Assembly: GCA_937997605.1 (NCBI GenBank)
Contig: CALLFD010000041.1
Location: 1-15,244 of the forward strand
DNA length: 15,244 bases
Direction: 5' to 3'
DNA from: an uncultured Collinsella sp.
GTDB taxonomy: Bacteria > Actinomycetota > Coriobacteriia > Coriobacteriales > Coriobacteriaceae
Shown: one piece after another, positions 1 to 7,035 of the stretch
How positions within the stretch are numbered: the first letter of the stretch is position 1
Layout: each line of letters opens with the position of its first letter
Notes under the pieces: generated by a model
Seen by the model: the letters and a program-made list of their open reading frames with translations, nothing else
What the model was told of the DNA's origin: nothing
The model's database searches: none
Translations under genes and position numbers: made by a program

Positions 1-16
1 GGGAAGGCGGCGCCCG

Positions 17-1399
17 GTGAGCACGTCCATCCCGCGCTTCATGATCGCTGCGCCCTCGAGCGGGAGCGGCAAGACGGTCGTTACGTGCGCGCTCCTGCGC
101 GCGCTCGCGCGCCGCGGCCTCGCATGCGCGGCCTTCAAATGCGGCCCCGACTACATCGACCCGCTCTTTCACCGCCGCGTCGTGGGTGCGCGCTCGGGCA
201 ACTTAGACGGCTTCTTCACCGACGCCCCGACGCTGCGCGCCCTGCTCGCACGCGGCGCCGCGGGCGCGGATGTCGCGGTACTCGAGGGGGTTATGGGCTT
301 CTACGACGGCATGGCGCCCGGCGTGGCCGACGCGAGTAGCTACCAGGTTGCGCGCGACACGGAAACGCCGGTCGTTTTAGTGGTGAACGGGCGCGGGGCG
401 TCTTTATCGCTCGCCGCCGTAATCCACGGCATCGCCGAGTTCCTGCCTTGTGCGAACGTGCGCGGCGTCGTGCTGAACAAGACGAGCGCCGCTGCCTGCG
501 CCTACGCGGCGCCTGCGATCGAGAAGCACACGGGCGTCGCGGTTTTGGGGAATATCCCCGCCGCCGAGGCGTTCTCGCTCGAAAGCCGGCATCTGGGGCT
601 TGTGACCGCCGACGAGGTCGAGCAGCTCTCCGCGCGCATCGACAAGATGGCCGAGCTGGTGGAAAAGAGCGTCGACGTCGACCGCTTGCTCGAAATAGCT
701 GCGACGGCCCCCGATATCCGCGAGAAACCTTACCGGTTGGAGCCGATCGCGGGAGCGCGGCCCATCGTCGGCGTCGCGCGTGACGAGGCGTTCTCGTTCT
801 ACTACGAGGAGAACCTGCGCGCGCTCGAGGACCTTGGTTGCGAGCTGGCCTTTTTCAGCCCCCTGTGTGATAGCGAGTTGCCCCGGGGGACAAGCGCCCT
901 CTATCTGGGGGGCGGCTACCCGGAGCTCCATGCGCGGCAGCTCTCCGAGAACGCGCCGATGCGCGAGGCGGTGCGGCGCGCGGTGGAATCCGGCATGCCG
1001 ACGGTCGCCGAATGCGGTGGGTTTCTGTACCTGCAGCGCGAAATCGCCGATAGCGAGGGGCGGCTCTGGCCTGTTGCGGGCGCCCTTGAGGGCGCAAGCG
1101 AGAACGGGGGAAGGCTGTCCCATTTCGGGTACGTGGAGCTCGCTTCCCAACGCGACGGGCTCTACGGGCCGCGCGGCACACGCATCCGCGCGCACGAGTT
1201 TCACTACTGGCAGTCCACCTGCCCGGGCGGCGACTTCTGGGCGCAGAAGCCCCGGCGCGACAAGGGCTGGCCGTGCATGACGACCATCCCGTCCCTGGTG
1301 GCGGGCTTCCCGCATGTGTACTATCCCGCGAACCCCGACGTTGTGCGCGCGTTCGCATCTGCCGCGGCGTCGTTCGCAGAGAGGAGACGGCATGGCTGA
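17..1399 (+). CDS. cbiA: Cobyrinate a,c-diamide synthase (CbiA/CobB), glutamine-dependent
   Basis: This enzyme uses ATP and glutamine to amidate the a and c side chains of (cobalt-)cobyrinate in the cytoplasm. The 460-residue product has the expected two-domain plan. An N-terminal dethiobiotin-synthetase-like ATPase carries the P-loop SSGSGKT at about 14-20, KCGPDYIDP near 41-49 and LEGVMGFYDG at 89-98. A C-terminal class I glutaminase carries GGGYPELHA near 298-306, the likely nucleophile Cys333 in AECGG, and AHEFHYW at 392-398. The GTG start at 17 is preceded by a purine-rich GGAAGGCGG at about 2-10. An internal ATG at 41 is possible but would sit immediately before the P-loop strand. The stop overlaps the cobT start by 8 bases. 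The first gene seen is mid-operon, since no promoter or leader fits in 16 bases. The family call is secure; the choice between the CbiA (anaerobic) and CobB (aerobic) names is inferred from the neighbours. Confidence 0.95.
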   Translation: MSTSIPRFMIAAPSSGSGKTVVTCALLRALARRGLACAAFKCGPDYIDPLFHRRVVGARSGNLDGFFTDAPTLRALLARGAAGADVAVLEGVMGFYDGMAPGVADASSYQVARDTETPVVLVVNGRGASLSLAAVIHGIAEFLPCANVRGVVLNKTSAAACAYAAPAIEKHTGVAVLGNIPAAEAFSLESRHLGLVTADEVEQLSARIDKMAELVEKSVDVDRLLEIAATAPDIREKPYRLEPIAGARPIVGVARDEAFSFYYEENLRALEDLGCELAFFSPLCDSELPRGTSALYLGGGYPELHARQLSENAPMREAVRRAVESGMPTVAECGGFLYLQREIADSEGRLWPVAGALEGASENGGRLSHFGYVELASQRDGLYGPRGTRIRAHEFHYWQSTCPGGDFWAQKPRRDKGWPCMTTIPSLVAGFPHVYYPANPDVVRAFASAAASFAERRRHG

Positions 1400-2534
1400 A
1401 ACAATCGAAACCGCGCTTGCCTGCATTCGCGAGGAAGTTGAGCGCGCGTTCTCGTCGGCGCCGGGCGCCGTGCTCGAAGCCGCGCTTTCCCGGATCGCGC
1501 CTGCAGACGAATGCGCCCGTGCCGCCGCGTACGCCGCGTGGGACTCCATCGCGCACCCCTTGGGGGGATTGGGCGACTTTGAAGACGCCGTCGCGCGTAT
1601 CGCCGCAGCTCAGGGGAGCGCCGAGGTGGCCGAGTTCCCCCGCGCGCTCGCGGTATTCTTCTCCGACAACGGGGTCGTTGCCGAAGGCGTGTCGCAAAGC
1701 GGGCAAGACGTGACGCGAGCCGTCGCGCACAACATGTGCGAGGGGGCCACGAGCGCCTGCCGCATGGCGGCGTTCGCGGGTGCCGAGGTCGTGCCCGTCG
1801 ACGTGGGTATGGGCCGGGGCATAGAAGACGCGCGCATGGTGCGCGCGAACGTGCGGCGGGGGAGCGGCAACATCGCGCACGGCACCGCTATGTCTCGCGA
1901 TGGGGCCGTGCGCGCGATCGAGGTCGGAATCGCCGTCGCGTGCGGGCTCGCCCGCGCCGGCGTGCGCCTTCTCGCCGCGGGCGAGATGGGCATCGGCAAC
2001 ACGACCACCTCGGCGGCGGTGGCCGCAGTGCTCATCCGGGCGGACGCGCGGAGCCTCGTCGGGCGCGGCGCGGGGCTCTCGGACGCCTCGCTCGCGCGCA
2101 AGCGCGACGTGGTCGAGTGCGCTATCGACGCGAACTCGCCCGATCCCGCCGACCCGATCGACGTGCTCTCGAAGGTGGGCGGCTTCGACATCGCGGCGAT
2201 GTGCGGCTTCTACCTGGGGGCCGCGGCCTCGAAGGCGCCGGCGCTCCTCGACGGGGTCATATCCTGCACGGCGGCCCTGTGCGCGGCGCGCCTGTGCCCT
2301 AACGCCTTGGGCTACCTCGTGGGCACCCACGCATCAAGCGAACCCGCAAGCCAGGAGCTCCTTCGCGAGATCGGCATTAAGGCACCCCTCGACGCAGGCA
2401 TGCACTTGGGCGAGGGCGCGGGCGCCATGGCGTATCTGCCCCTTCTGGATTCGGCGCTGCGCGTGTACCGGGATGGGAAGACGTTCACGGCGACTGGCAT
2501 GGCTGCTTACGAACATTTCGAGGCCGGGATATGA
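1392..2534 (+). CDS. cobT: Nicotinate-nucleotide--dimethylbenzimidazole phosphoribosyltransferase
   Basis: CobT transfers phosphoribose from nicotinate mononucleotide to the lower-ligand base, giving alpha-ribazole 5'-phosphate. The predicted product is 380 residues, close to the usual ~350. Family signatures are visible: FFSDNGVVAEGVS near 89-101, the loop GEMGIGNTTTSAAV at 197-210, and MHLGEGAGA at 337-345, where Glu341 corresponds to the catalytic glutamate of the family. The ATG at 1392 has a good ribosome site, GAGGAGA, at 1381-1387. Longer in-frame starts would lie inside cbiA and encode an arginine-rich stretch foreign to the family. The TGA shares three bases with the cobU start (ATGA), suggesting coupled translation. 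It should work with the CobC domain encoded further downstream, which removes the phosphate. Confidence 0.95.
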   Translation: MAETIETALACIREEVERAFSSAPGAVLEAALSRIAPADECARAAAYAAWDSIAHPLGGLGDFEDAVARIAAAQGSAEVAEFPRALAVFFSDNGVVAEGVSQSGQDVTRAVAHNMCEGATSACRMAAFAGAEVVPVDVGMGRGIEDARMVRANVRRGSGNIAHGTAMSRDGAVRAIEVGIAVACGLARAGVRLLAAGEMGIGNTTTSAAVAAVLIRADARSLVGRGAGLSDASLARKRDVVECAIDANSPDPADPIDVLSKVGGFDIAAMCGFYLGAAASKAPALLDGVISCTAALCAARLCPNALGYLVGTHASSEPASQELLREIGIKAPLDAGMHLGEGAGAMAYLPLLDSALRVYRDGKTFTATGMAAYEHFEAGI

Positions 2535-3079
2535 CGGTGACGCTCGTTATCGGCGCCGCCGCGAGCGGCAAGAGCGCCTACGCTGAGTCCCTGTGCCTCG
2601 GGCACGACGGCCCTCGCGTGTACCTGGCAACGATGGAGTCCTTCGGGGAAGAGGGCGCCCGCCGCATCGCGCGCCATCGGGCGCTGCGCGAGGGCAAGGG
2701 GTTTTCCACCCTCGAGCGCACGCGTGACGTGGGCGCCGCAGCGCCCGGGCTTCCGCGCGGCTGCACGCTTCTTTTGGAGGACGTGGGCAACCTGGTTGCG
2801 AACGAGCTCTTCGCGGAAGGCGGCTTGTCCCCACGTGACCCCGACGCTGCGGCGCGCGAGGTGCTCGGAGGCATCGAACGGCTCGCTCAGGCCGCTGCGT
2901 ATACGGTGGTGGTCACCGTCGACGTGTTCGCCGATGGGATGCGCTACGATGAAGGGACCGAGGCATGGAGGCGCGCGCTCGCGCGCGTGAACGCGGGCGT
3001 GGCGGCGCTGGCAGACCGCGCAGTCGAAGTGGTATGCGGGATTCCCGTGTGGATGAAAGGCGAAGGACCTACAAGGTGA
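2531..3079 (+). CDS. cobU: Adenosylcobinamide kinase / adenosylcobinamide-phosphate guanylyltransferase
   Basis: CobU phosphorylates adenosylcobinamide and then transfers GMP to it, making AdoCbi-GDP for CobS. The 182-residue length is typical. The P-loop GAAASGKS is at 8-15. RRIARHRALRE at 44-54 supplies His49, the position of the guanylylated histidine in the family. The C-terminal part carries the CGIPVWMKG end motif. Between them, the segment that reads NEVGxGIVP in enterobacterial CobU is instead VDVFADGMRYDEGTE. From memory this resembles a divergent clostridial/actinobacterial CobU branch, so activity is still expected. The ATG at 2531 overlaps the cobT stop. The gene's own stop is embedded in the GTG start of cobS (GTGA). 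A second, degenerate CobU-like domain is encoded two genes on. Confidence 0.92.
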   Translation: MTVTLVIGAAASGKSAYAESLCLGHDGPRVYLATMESFGEEGARRIARHRALREGKGFSTLERTRDVGAAAPGLPRGCTLLLEDVGNLVANELFAEGGLSPRDPDAAAREVLGGIERLAQAAAYTVVVTVDVFADGMRYDEGTEAWRRALARVNAGVAALADRAVEVVCGIPVWMKGEGPTR

Positions 3080-3843
3080 AGATAGTAGAGGCAATCTGCG
3101 CGGCGTTCGGAACGTTCTCGCGCATCCCCGTCCCGAAATCGGCTTGGACCGATTTCGGGTCAACCCATGCTCTTGCCGCGTTTCCCCTGGTGGGCCTTGC
3201 GGAAGGCTTACTCATGACGGCGTGGGGGCACGTGGCGAACCTGCTCGGCGTGCCCGCGACCATCGTCGCGGCTGTGCTCGTGGCGCTGCCTGTGGCGGTG
3301 ACGGGAGGCATCCACCTAGACGGGCTCTGCGACACCTCCGATGCGCTTGCAAGTTGGGCCCCGCGCGAACGAAAGCTCGAGATCATGCACGACCCGCGGG
3401 CGGGCGCCTTCGGGGTCATCGGTGTTGTCGTGTACCTTATTCTGCAGTTTTCCCTGTTCACCGCGCTGCCGCTTACGGCGGGGACGTTCCTCGCGCTTCT
3501 GTGCTCGCTCGTGTTCTCCCGCGCGCTTTCGGGGCTCGCCGTTGAATGCTGGCCTGCCGCGCGGGCGGACGGCATGGCCGCGGGGCTCTCGCCTTCGAAG
3601 AAGCGCGCGGCGATCGTTGTGCCGCTTTGCGCTTTCGCTGCGGCTTCGGCTGCAGGGATGGTCGCGTGCGCTCAGGCCGTCGGCGCCCTTATGGCGGTGG
3701 CGGGGCTTTTGGCGCTCGCGTGGTACCGCCATGTTGCCCTGTCCCGCTTCGGCGGGGTGACGGGGGATTTGGCCGGATGGTTTCTGCAATGGGCCGAGCT
3801 CGCGATGCTTGCCATGCTGGTGGCGGGGGGCATGCTCCTATGA
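3076..3843 (+). CDS. cobS: Adenosylcobinamide-GDP ribazoletransferase (cobalamin synthase)
   Basis: CobS is the integral-membrane enzyme that joins adenosylcobinamide-GDP to alpha-ribazole (phosphate) to complete the nucleotide loop. The start chosen is GTG at 3076, which overlaps the cobU stop and lies eight bases after AAGGA (3063-3067). It gives 255 residues, near the usual ~250. An upstream in-frame ATG would add 37 arginine-rich residues inside cobU and is rejected. Signatures are FSRIPVP at 14-20, GGIHLDGLCDTSDAL at 77-91, RKLEIMHDPRAGAFG at 99-113 and RFGGVTGDLAGW near 224-235. Hydrophobic, probably membrane-spanning segments lie around 57-77, 113-145, 178-215 and 236-254. A perfect 11-bp inverted repeat lies within codons 19-28 and is listed separately. 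Confidence 0.94.
   Translation: MKIVEAICAAFGTFSRIPVPKSAWTDFGSTHALAAFPLVGLAEGLLMTAWGHVANLLGVPATIVAAVLVALPVAVTGGIHLDGLCDTSDALASWAPRERKLEIMHDPRAGAFGVIGVVVYLILQFSLFTALPLTAGTFLALLCSLVFSRALSGLAVECWPAARADGMAAGLSPSKKRAAIVVPLCAFAAASAAGMVACAQAVGALMAVAGLLALAWYRHVALSRFGGVTGDLAGWFLQWAELAMLAMLVAGGMLL
3132..3159 (+). repeat. Perfect 11-bp inverted repeat inside cobS
   Basis: CCCGAAATCGG (3132-3142) is followed by a six-base loop and then its exact reverse complement (3149-3159). It begins 56 bases into cobS and encodes residues 19-28, the variable loop after the RIPVP motif. No T-run follows on either strand, so it does not look like an intrinsic terminator. A stem this long is unlikely by chance even in GC-rich DNA, but its function is unknown. 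Confidence 0.8.
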
Positions 3844-4841
3844 TGCTCGTGGTAGGTGGCGCGCATTCGGGGAAGAGGACCTTCGTGCGCGAAAAGCTCG
3901 GGTTCGCGGCGGACGATTTCGTCGACGCGGCGCAGTTTGCGGAGGGCGGCGTGCCTGCGGCTTTTGCCGGCCGTGTCGCGTACCGTGTTGAGGATCTCGT
4001 ACGCGCGCTCGACGCTGACCGGGCCCTCGAGCGGCTGATCGGCTTCGACGTAGTGATTCTGCCCTTGGTCGGCTCGGGGGTCGTCCCTATGCGTGCGGAA
4101 GACGCCCAATGGCGCGAGCGCGCGGGGCGCCTGGGATGCGCGCTCGCTGCGCGCGCCGACGTCGTCGTGCGCATGACGTGCGGGATACCCCAGGTCATCA
4201 AAGGAAACCTTGCCGATGCGCCTCGAGGGACGCAGGGCGCGGGCGCGCCTTTGGAAGTCGTCTTCGTGCGCCATGGTGCCACGGCGGGCACGGAAGACCA
4301 TCGCTACAGCGGGGCGGGCACCGACGAGCGCCTGTCGAGCGCGGGCGAGCGCGCTTTGCGCGACCTCGCGTGCTATCGTGACGTGTTCCGTGTTATCACG
4401 AGCGGCATGGCCCGCACCGACCAGACGGCGCGCATCCTCTTCCCGAACGCGGAGCTTATGGCGTGCCCCGGTCTGCGCGAGATGGATTTCGGCGACTTCG
4501 AGGGGCGAAGCGCCGCCGAGCTTAAAGAGGATGCGCGCTACCGCGCCTGGGTAGACTCCTGGTGCGAGTCGCGCTGCCCGCATGGCGAGGGCAAGAGCGA
4601 TTTCACCCGCCGCGTCGACGCGGCGTTTAAGGAGGCGTGCGAATCGGAGCGCGCCCAGGGGAGTGGGCGCGCCGTCTTCGTCGTTCACGCGGGTACCGTG
4701 AAAGCGCTGCTCTCCGAGCTAGCTGTCCCGAAAATGGGATACTTCGACGTGCATACCGAGCCGGGCGGCGCATGGGCCGCCACCTGGGATGGGCACTGCC
4801 TTCGCGACGTTCGCCCCGCTTCGGGGGGCGATGCCCGGTGA
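3840..4841 (+). CDS. cobC: CobU-like domain fused to alpha-ribazole phosphatase (CobC)
   Basis: This 333-residue protein joins two domains. Residues 1 to about 125 resemble a shortened CobU. They include a P-loop-like GGAHSGKR (6-13), in which Arg replaces the usual Ser/Thr after Lys12, then VGSGVVP at 77-83 and CGIPQVIKG at 114-122. The His-containing segment used for guanylylation is absent. Residues 139-333 form a histidine phosphatase: VRHGAT has catalytic His145 after Arg144, LREMDFGDFEG has Glu214, and VVHAG has the second His283. That half should remove phosphate from alpha-ribazole phosphate (or adenosylcobalamin phosphate) during nucleotide-loop assembly. Two adjacent ATGs (3840 and 3843) overlap the cobS stop. 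An intact cobU lies just upstream, so the N-domain may be structural or regulatory. The CobC assignment rests on context and could in principle be another phosphoglycerate-mutase-like phosphatase. Confidence 0.87.
   Translation: MMLVVGGAHSGKRTFVREKLGFAADDFVDAAQFAEGGVPAAFAGRVAYRVEDLVRALDADRALERLIGFDVVILPLVGSGVVPMRAEDAQWRERAGRLGCALAARADVVVRMTCGIPQVIKGNLADAPRGTQGAGAPLEVVFVRHGATAGTEDHRYSGAGTDERLSSAGERALRDLACYRDVFRVITSGMARTDQTARILFPNAELMACPGLREMDFGDFEGRSAAELKEDARYRAWVDSWCESRCPHGEGKSDFTRRVDAAFKEACESERAQGSGRAVFVVHAGTVKALLSELAVPKMGYFDVHTEPGGAWAATWDGHCLRDVRPASGGDAR
4811..4831 (+). promoter_or_regulatory. Hairpin covering the cbiB ribosome-binding site
   Basis: TCGCCCC (4811-4817) is the exact reverse complement of GGGGCGA (4825-4831). 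The right arm contains most of the G-run (4823-4828), the only Shine-Dalgarno-like purine stretch before cbiB. Free mRNA would hide this site, whereas ribosomes finishing cobC would open it. That would couple the two genes. This is inferred from base pairing alone. Confidence 0.45.
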
Positions 4842-5815
4842 TGACGATTCTTGCCGTCGCCGTCGGGTTCGCGGCCGACCTTGCCTTCGGCGACCCGCGC
4901 TGGCTTCCCCATCCCGTCGTTGCCATGGGGCGCGCGATCACGTGGGCCGAAGGCCGCCTGCGGGGCGCATTCCCGCAAACGTCCGCGGGCACGCGCGCCG
5001 CAGGGCTTGTGCTCGCTGTGGCGCTTCCGCTTGCGTGTGGGCTTTTGACCTGGGGAATCCTGCATCTTTGCGGCATGGTTCACTCCGGCTTGCGCTTCGT
5101 GGTCGAGGCATGGGCGAGCTATCAGATTCTCGCGGCATGCGAGCTACGCCGCCAGAGCCTGACCGTGGCCCGCGCGTTCTCGAAGGGCGGCCTTGTCGCG
5201 GCGCGCGAAGCCGTCGGGCTCATCGTGGGACGCGACACGTCTGTTCTCGACGAGCAGGGCGTCGCGCGCGCCGCCGTGGAAACGGTGGCGGAGAACGCGA
5301 GCGACGGCGTCATCGCGCCGCTTTTCTACCTTATGATCGGGGGTGCGCCCTTGGGCATGGCGTACAAGGCGGTGAACACGCTCGACAGCATGGTGGGCTA
5401 CAAAAACGAGCGCTACATCGACTTCGGCTGCGCCTCGGCACGCCTCGACGATGCGGCGAACTGGATTCCCTCGCGCTTATCGGCCTTGCTCATGATCGCC
5501 GTGTGCCCGATCGTCGGTCTCGACGCGCGCGGGGCGGCGCGCATCTGGCGCCGCGACAGGCGTCGCCATGCGAGCCCGAACGCGGCGCAGACCGAGTCAG
5601 CGTGCGCGGGCGCGCTCGGGCTGCGCCTGGCAGGACCCGCGGTGTATTTCGGCAAGCTCGTTGAGAAACCGACGATAGGCGACGCGTCCCGCGAAATCGA
5701 GTGGGGCGACATCGCCCGGGCGACAAGGCTCATGCTCGCCGCGTCCGTATGCGCGCTCGTCGTCTTCGGTGCCGCGCGTGCGGCGGTCGTGCTCGCCGTG
5801 GGGGCGATGGCATGA
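4841..5815 (+). CDS. cbiB: Adenosylcobinamide-phosphate synthase CbiB
   Basis: CbiB is a membrane protein that attaches (R)-1-amino-2-propanol O-phosphate to adenosylcobyric acid, giving adenosylcobinamide phosphate. The name CobD is also used for it in aerobic-pathway bacteria. The 324-residue length fits the family. Recognisable stretches are FGDPRWLPHPVVAMGR at 16-31, ENASDGVIAPLFY around 169-181, NTLDSMVGYKNERY around 194-207, and the HASPNAAQTES block near 244-254. Several hydrophobic segments are consistent with an inner-membrane location. The stop of the preceding gene overlaps the start as GTGATG: either ATG 4841 (used here) or GTG 4838 is possible, and the G-run at 4823-4828 is slightly better spaced for GTG. 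CobD, which supplies its substrate, follows directly. Confidence 0.93.
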   Translation: MTILAVAVGFAADLAFGDPRWLPHPVVAMGRAITWAEGRLRGAFPQTSAGTRAAGLVLAVALPLACGLLTWGILHLCGMVHSGLRFVVEAWASYQILAACELRRQSLTVARAFSKGGLVAAREAVGLIVGRDTSVLDEQGVARAAVETVAENASDGVIAPLFYLMIGGAPLGMAYKAVNTLDSMVGYKNERYIDFGCASARLDDAANWIPSRLSALLMIAVCPIVGLDARGAARIWRRDRRRHASPNAAQTESACAGALGLRLAGPAVYFGKLVEKPTIGDASREIEWGDIARATRLMLAASVCALVVFGAARAAVVLAVGAMA

Positions 5816-7035
5816 GGGAAGACCACGCCGCGCCCCGGGTTGCCGGGGGAATCCTGCGCGCCCGTGCGCATGGGGGTAGCACGCAATCGCTCGGCATCGC
5901 TTGCGAAGGGGGCGCCTCCGACCTCATTGACTTCTCGGTGAACGTGAATCCGGCAGGGCCCTCGCCGCGCGCCCTCGCCGCAGCTTGCAAGGCGCTTTCT
6001 CGAATCGACGCCTACCCCGATAGGGAAAGCCTCGCCCTCGTTCGCGCCCTAGCGCGCGCCCAGGGCATACCCGAAGATACTATCGTCTGCGGCGCGGGCG
6101 CGTCCGACATCATCTGGCGGCTCGCCGCGGCGGTGCGCCCGAAACGCATCGTCGTGTGCGCGCCGACGTTTTCTGAATATGCGGAGGCGGCATCGTACTA
6201 CGGCGCATGCGTGCAGGAGTTCCCGCTCTCCGAAGCGGACGACTTCGACGTGCCCGCCTCCTTCGCCCGCGCGATTGGGGGGCCGGGAGACGTGGCGTAC
6301 CTCTGCAATCCGAACAACCCGACGGGGCGCCTCGTCGACCCCAGCGTGATCGATGCCGCGGCTTGCCGCTGCGAGCAGGTGGGCGCGCTGCTCGTCGTGG
6401 ACGAGTGCTTCCTCGGATTTGCGCCCGACGCCCGCGAAAGGAGCGTGGCTGCACGCGCCGCGTGTTCGCGCCATGTGGCCGTGCTCTCCGCGTTCACCAA
6501 GCTCTACGGAATGGCGGGGTTGCGGTTGGGATATCTGATCAGCGGAAACGCCCAACTCATCGAGGGGATTCGCCGGGCTGGGCAGGCGTGGCCCGTCTCC
6601 TCGGTCGCCGAGGCCGCGGGCATCGCCGCCCTGGAAGACGTTGAATACGTCTCGCGCACGCGCGATGTATTGGCAGGCGAGCGAGCGTGGCTTTCCCACG
6701 AGCTCTCCTCGCTCGGGCTTTCCGTCGTGCCGTCGGATGCGAACTTCCTTTTAGTCCGCACGCCGGCGAAAGACATCCCCGAGCGCCTGTATAAACAGGG
6801 GGTTTTGGTCCGCACGTGCGACTCGTTTTCGGTACTGTCCCGTTTCTGGTGCCGCGTCGCGGTGCGCACGCGCAAGGAGAATGCCCGGCTTGCGATGGCG
6901 TTCAGCCGCGTGCTTCGGGCGGAAGGCGCATCGGGCGAAGGCGAACCCGACGAACGGGGCGGTGCTTCTTGCGGCGGCGCTATGGCGGGCGCGGATGGCC
7001 GAGGCTCGGCGAAGGAGGTCGATACCCGTGGGTAG
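5812..7035 (+). CDS. cobD: L-threonine-O-3-phosphate decarboxylase (CobD), PLP-dependent
   Basis: CobD decarboxylates L-threonine phosphate to (R)-1-amino-2-propanol O-phosphate, the linker that CbiB attaches. The protein has the class I/II aminotransferase fold related to HisC. The N-terminal HGG at 20-22 and DFSVNVNP at 40-47 are typical. CNPNNPTG at 165-172 and VVDECFLGF at 195-203 form the cofactor pocket. Lys230 in SAFTKLYGMAGLRLGY is the expected PLP lysine. The ATG at 5812 overlaps the cbiB stop (ATGA). At 407 residues it is about 40 longer than the Salmonella enzyme. The excess is a Gly/Ala/Glu-rich tail (about 370-407) that also carries the ribosome site of the next gene. HisC itself is the alternative family, but the operon context favours CobD. 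Confidence 0.9.
   Translation: MREDHAAPRVAGGILRARAHGGSTQSLGIACEGGASDLIDFSVNVNPAGPSPRALAAACKALSRIDAYPDRESLALVRALARAQGIPEDTIVCGAGASDIIWRLAAAVRPKRIVVCAPTFSEYAEAASYYGACVQEFPLSEADDFDVPASFARAIGGPGDVAYLCNPNNPTGRLVDPSVIDAAACRCEQVGALLVVDECFLGFAPDARERSVAARAACSRHVAVLSAFTKLYGMAGLRLGYLISGNAQLIEGIRRAGQAWPVSSVAEAAGIAALEDVEYVSRTRDVLAGERAWLSHELSSLGLSVVPSDANFLLVRTPAKDIPERLYKQGVLVRTCDSFSVLSRFWCRVAVRTRKENARLAMAFSRVLRAEGASGEGEPDERGGASCGGAMAGADGRGSAKEVDTRG
7012..7019 (+). promoter_or_regulatory. Strong ribosome-binding site fixing the cbiP start
   Basis: AAGGAGGT lies nine bases before the GTG at 7028 and inside the last codons of cobD. It decides for GTG 7028 over the later ATG at 7049, which would begin only a few residues before the P-loop strand. 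Confidence 0.75.

Noticed and set aside
1..16. Cobalamin riboswitch or promoter ahead of cbiA
   Set aside because: Only 16 bases precede the start and they hold just a ribosome site. Any leader lies outside the window.
855..2330. 491-codon open frame on the - strand opposite cbiA/cobT
   Set aside because: It is arginine/alanine/histidine-rich, spans two secure + strand genes, and shows no domain. It is an artefact of GC-rich third positions. The same applies to the - strand frames at 404-1549 and 3672-4688.
2965..3000. Alternating GC tract (GCGCGCGCTCGCGCGCG) in cobU
   Set aside because: It reads as normal Ala/Arg codons and is probably composition rather than a site.
2965..3075. N-terminal extension of CobS from an ATG within cobU
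   Set aside because: The 37 extra residues are an arginine-rich shadow of cobU. GTG 3076 with its ribosome site gives the normal length.
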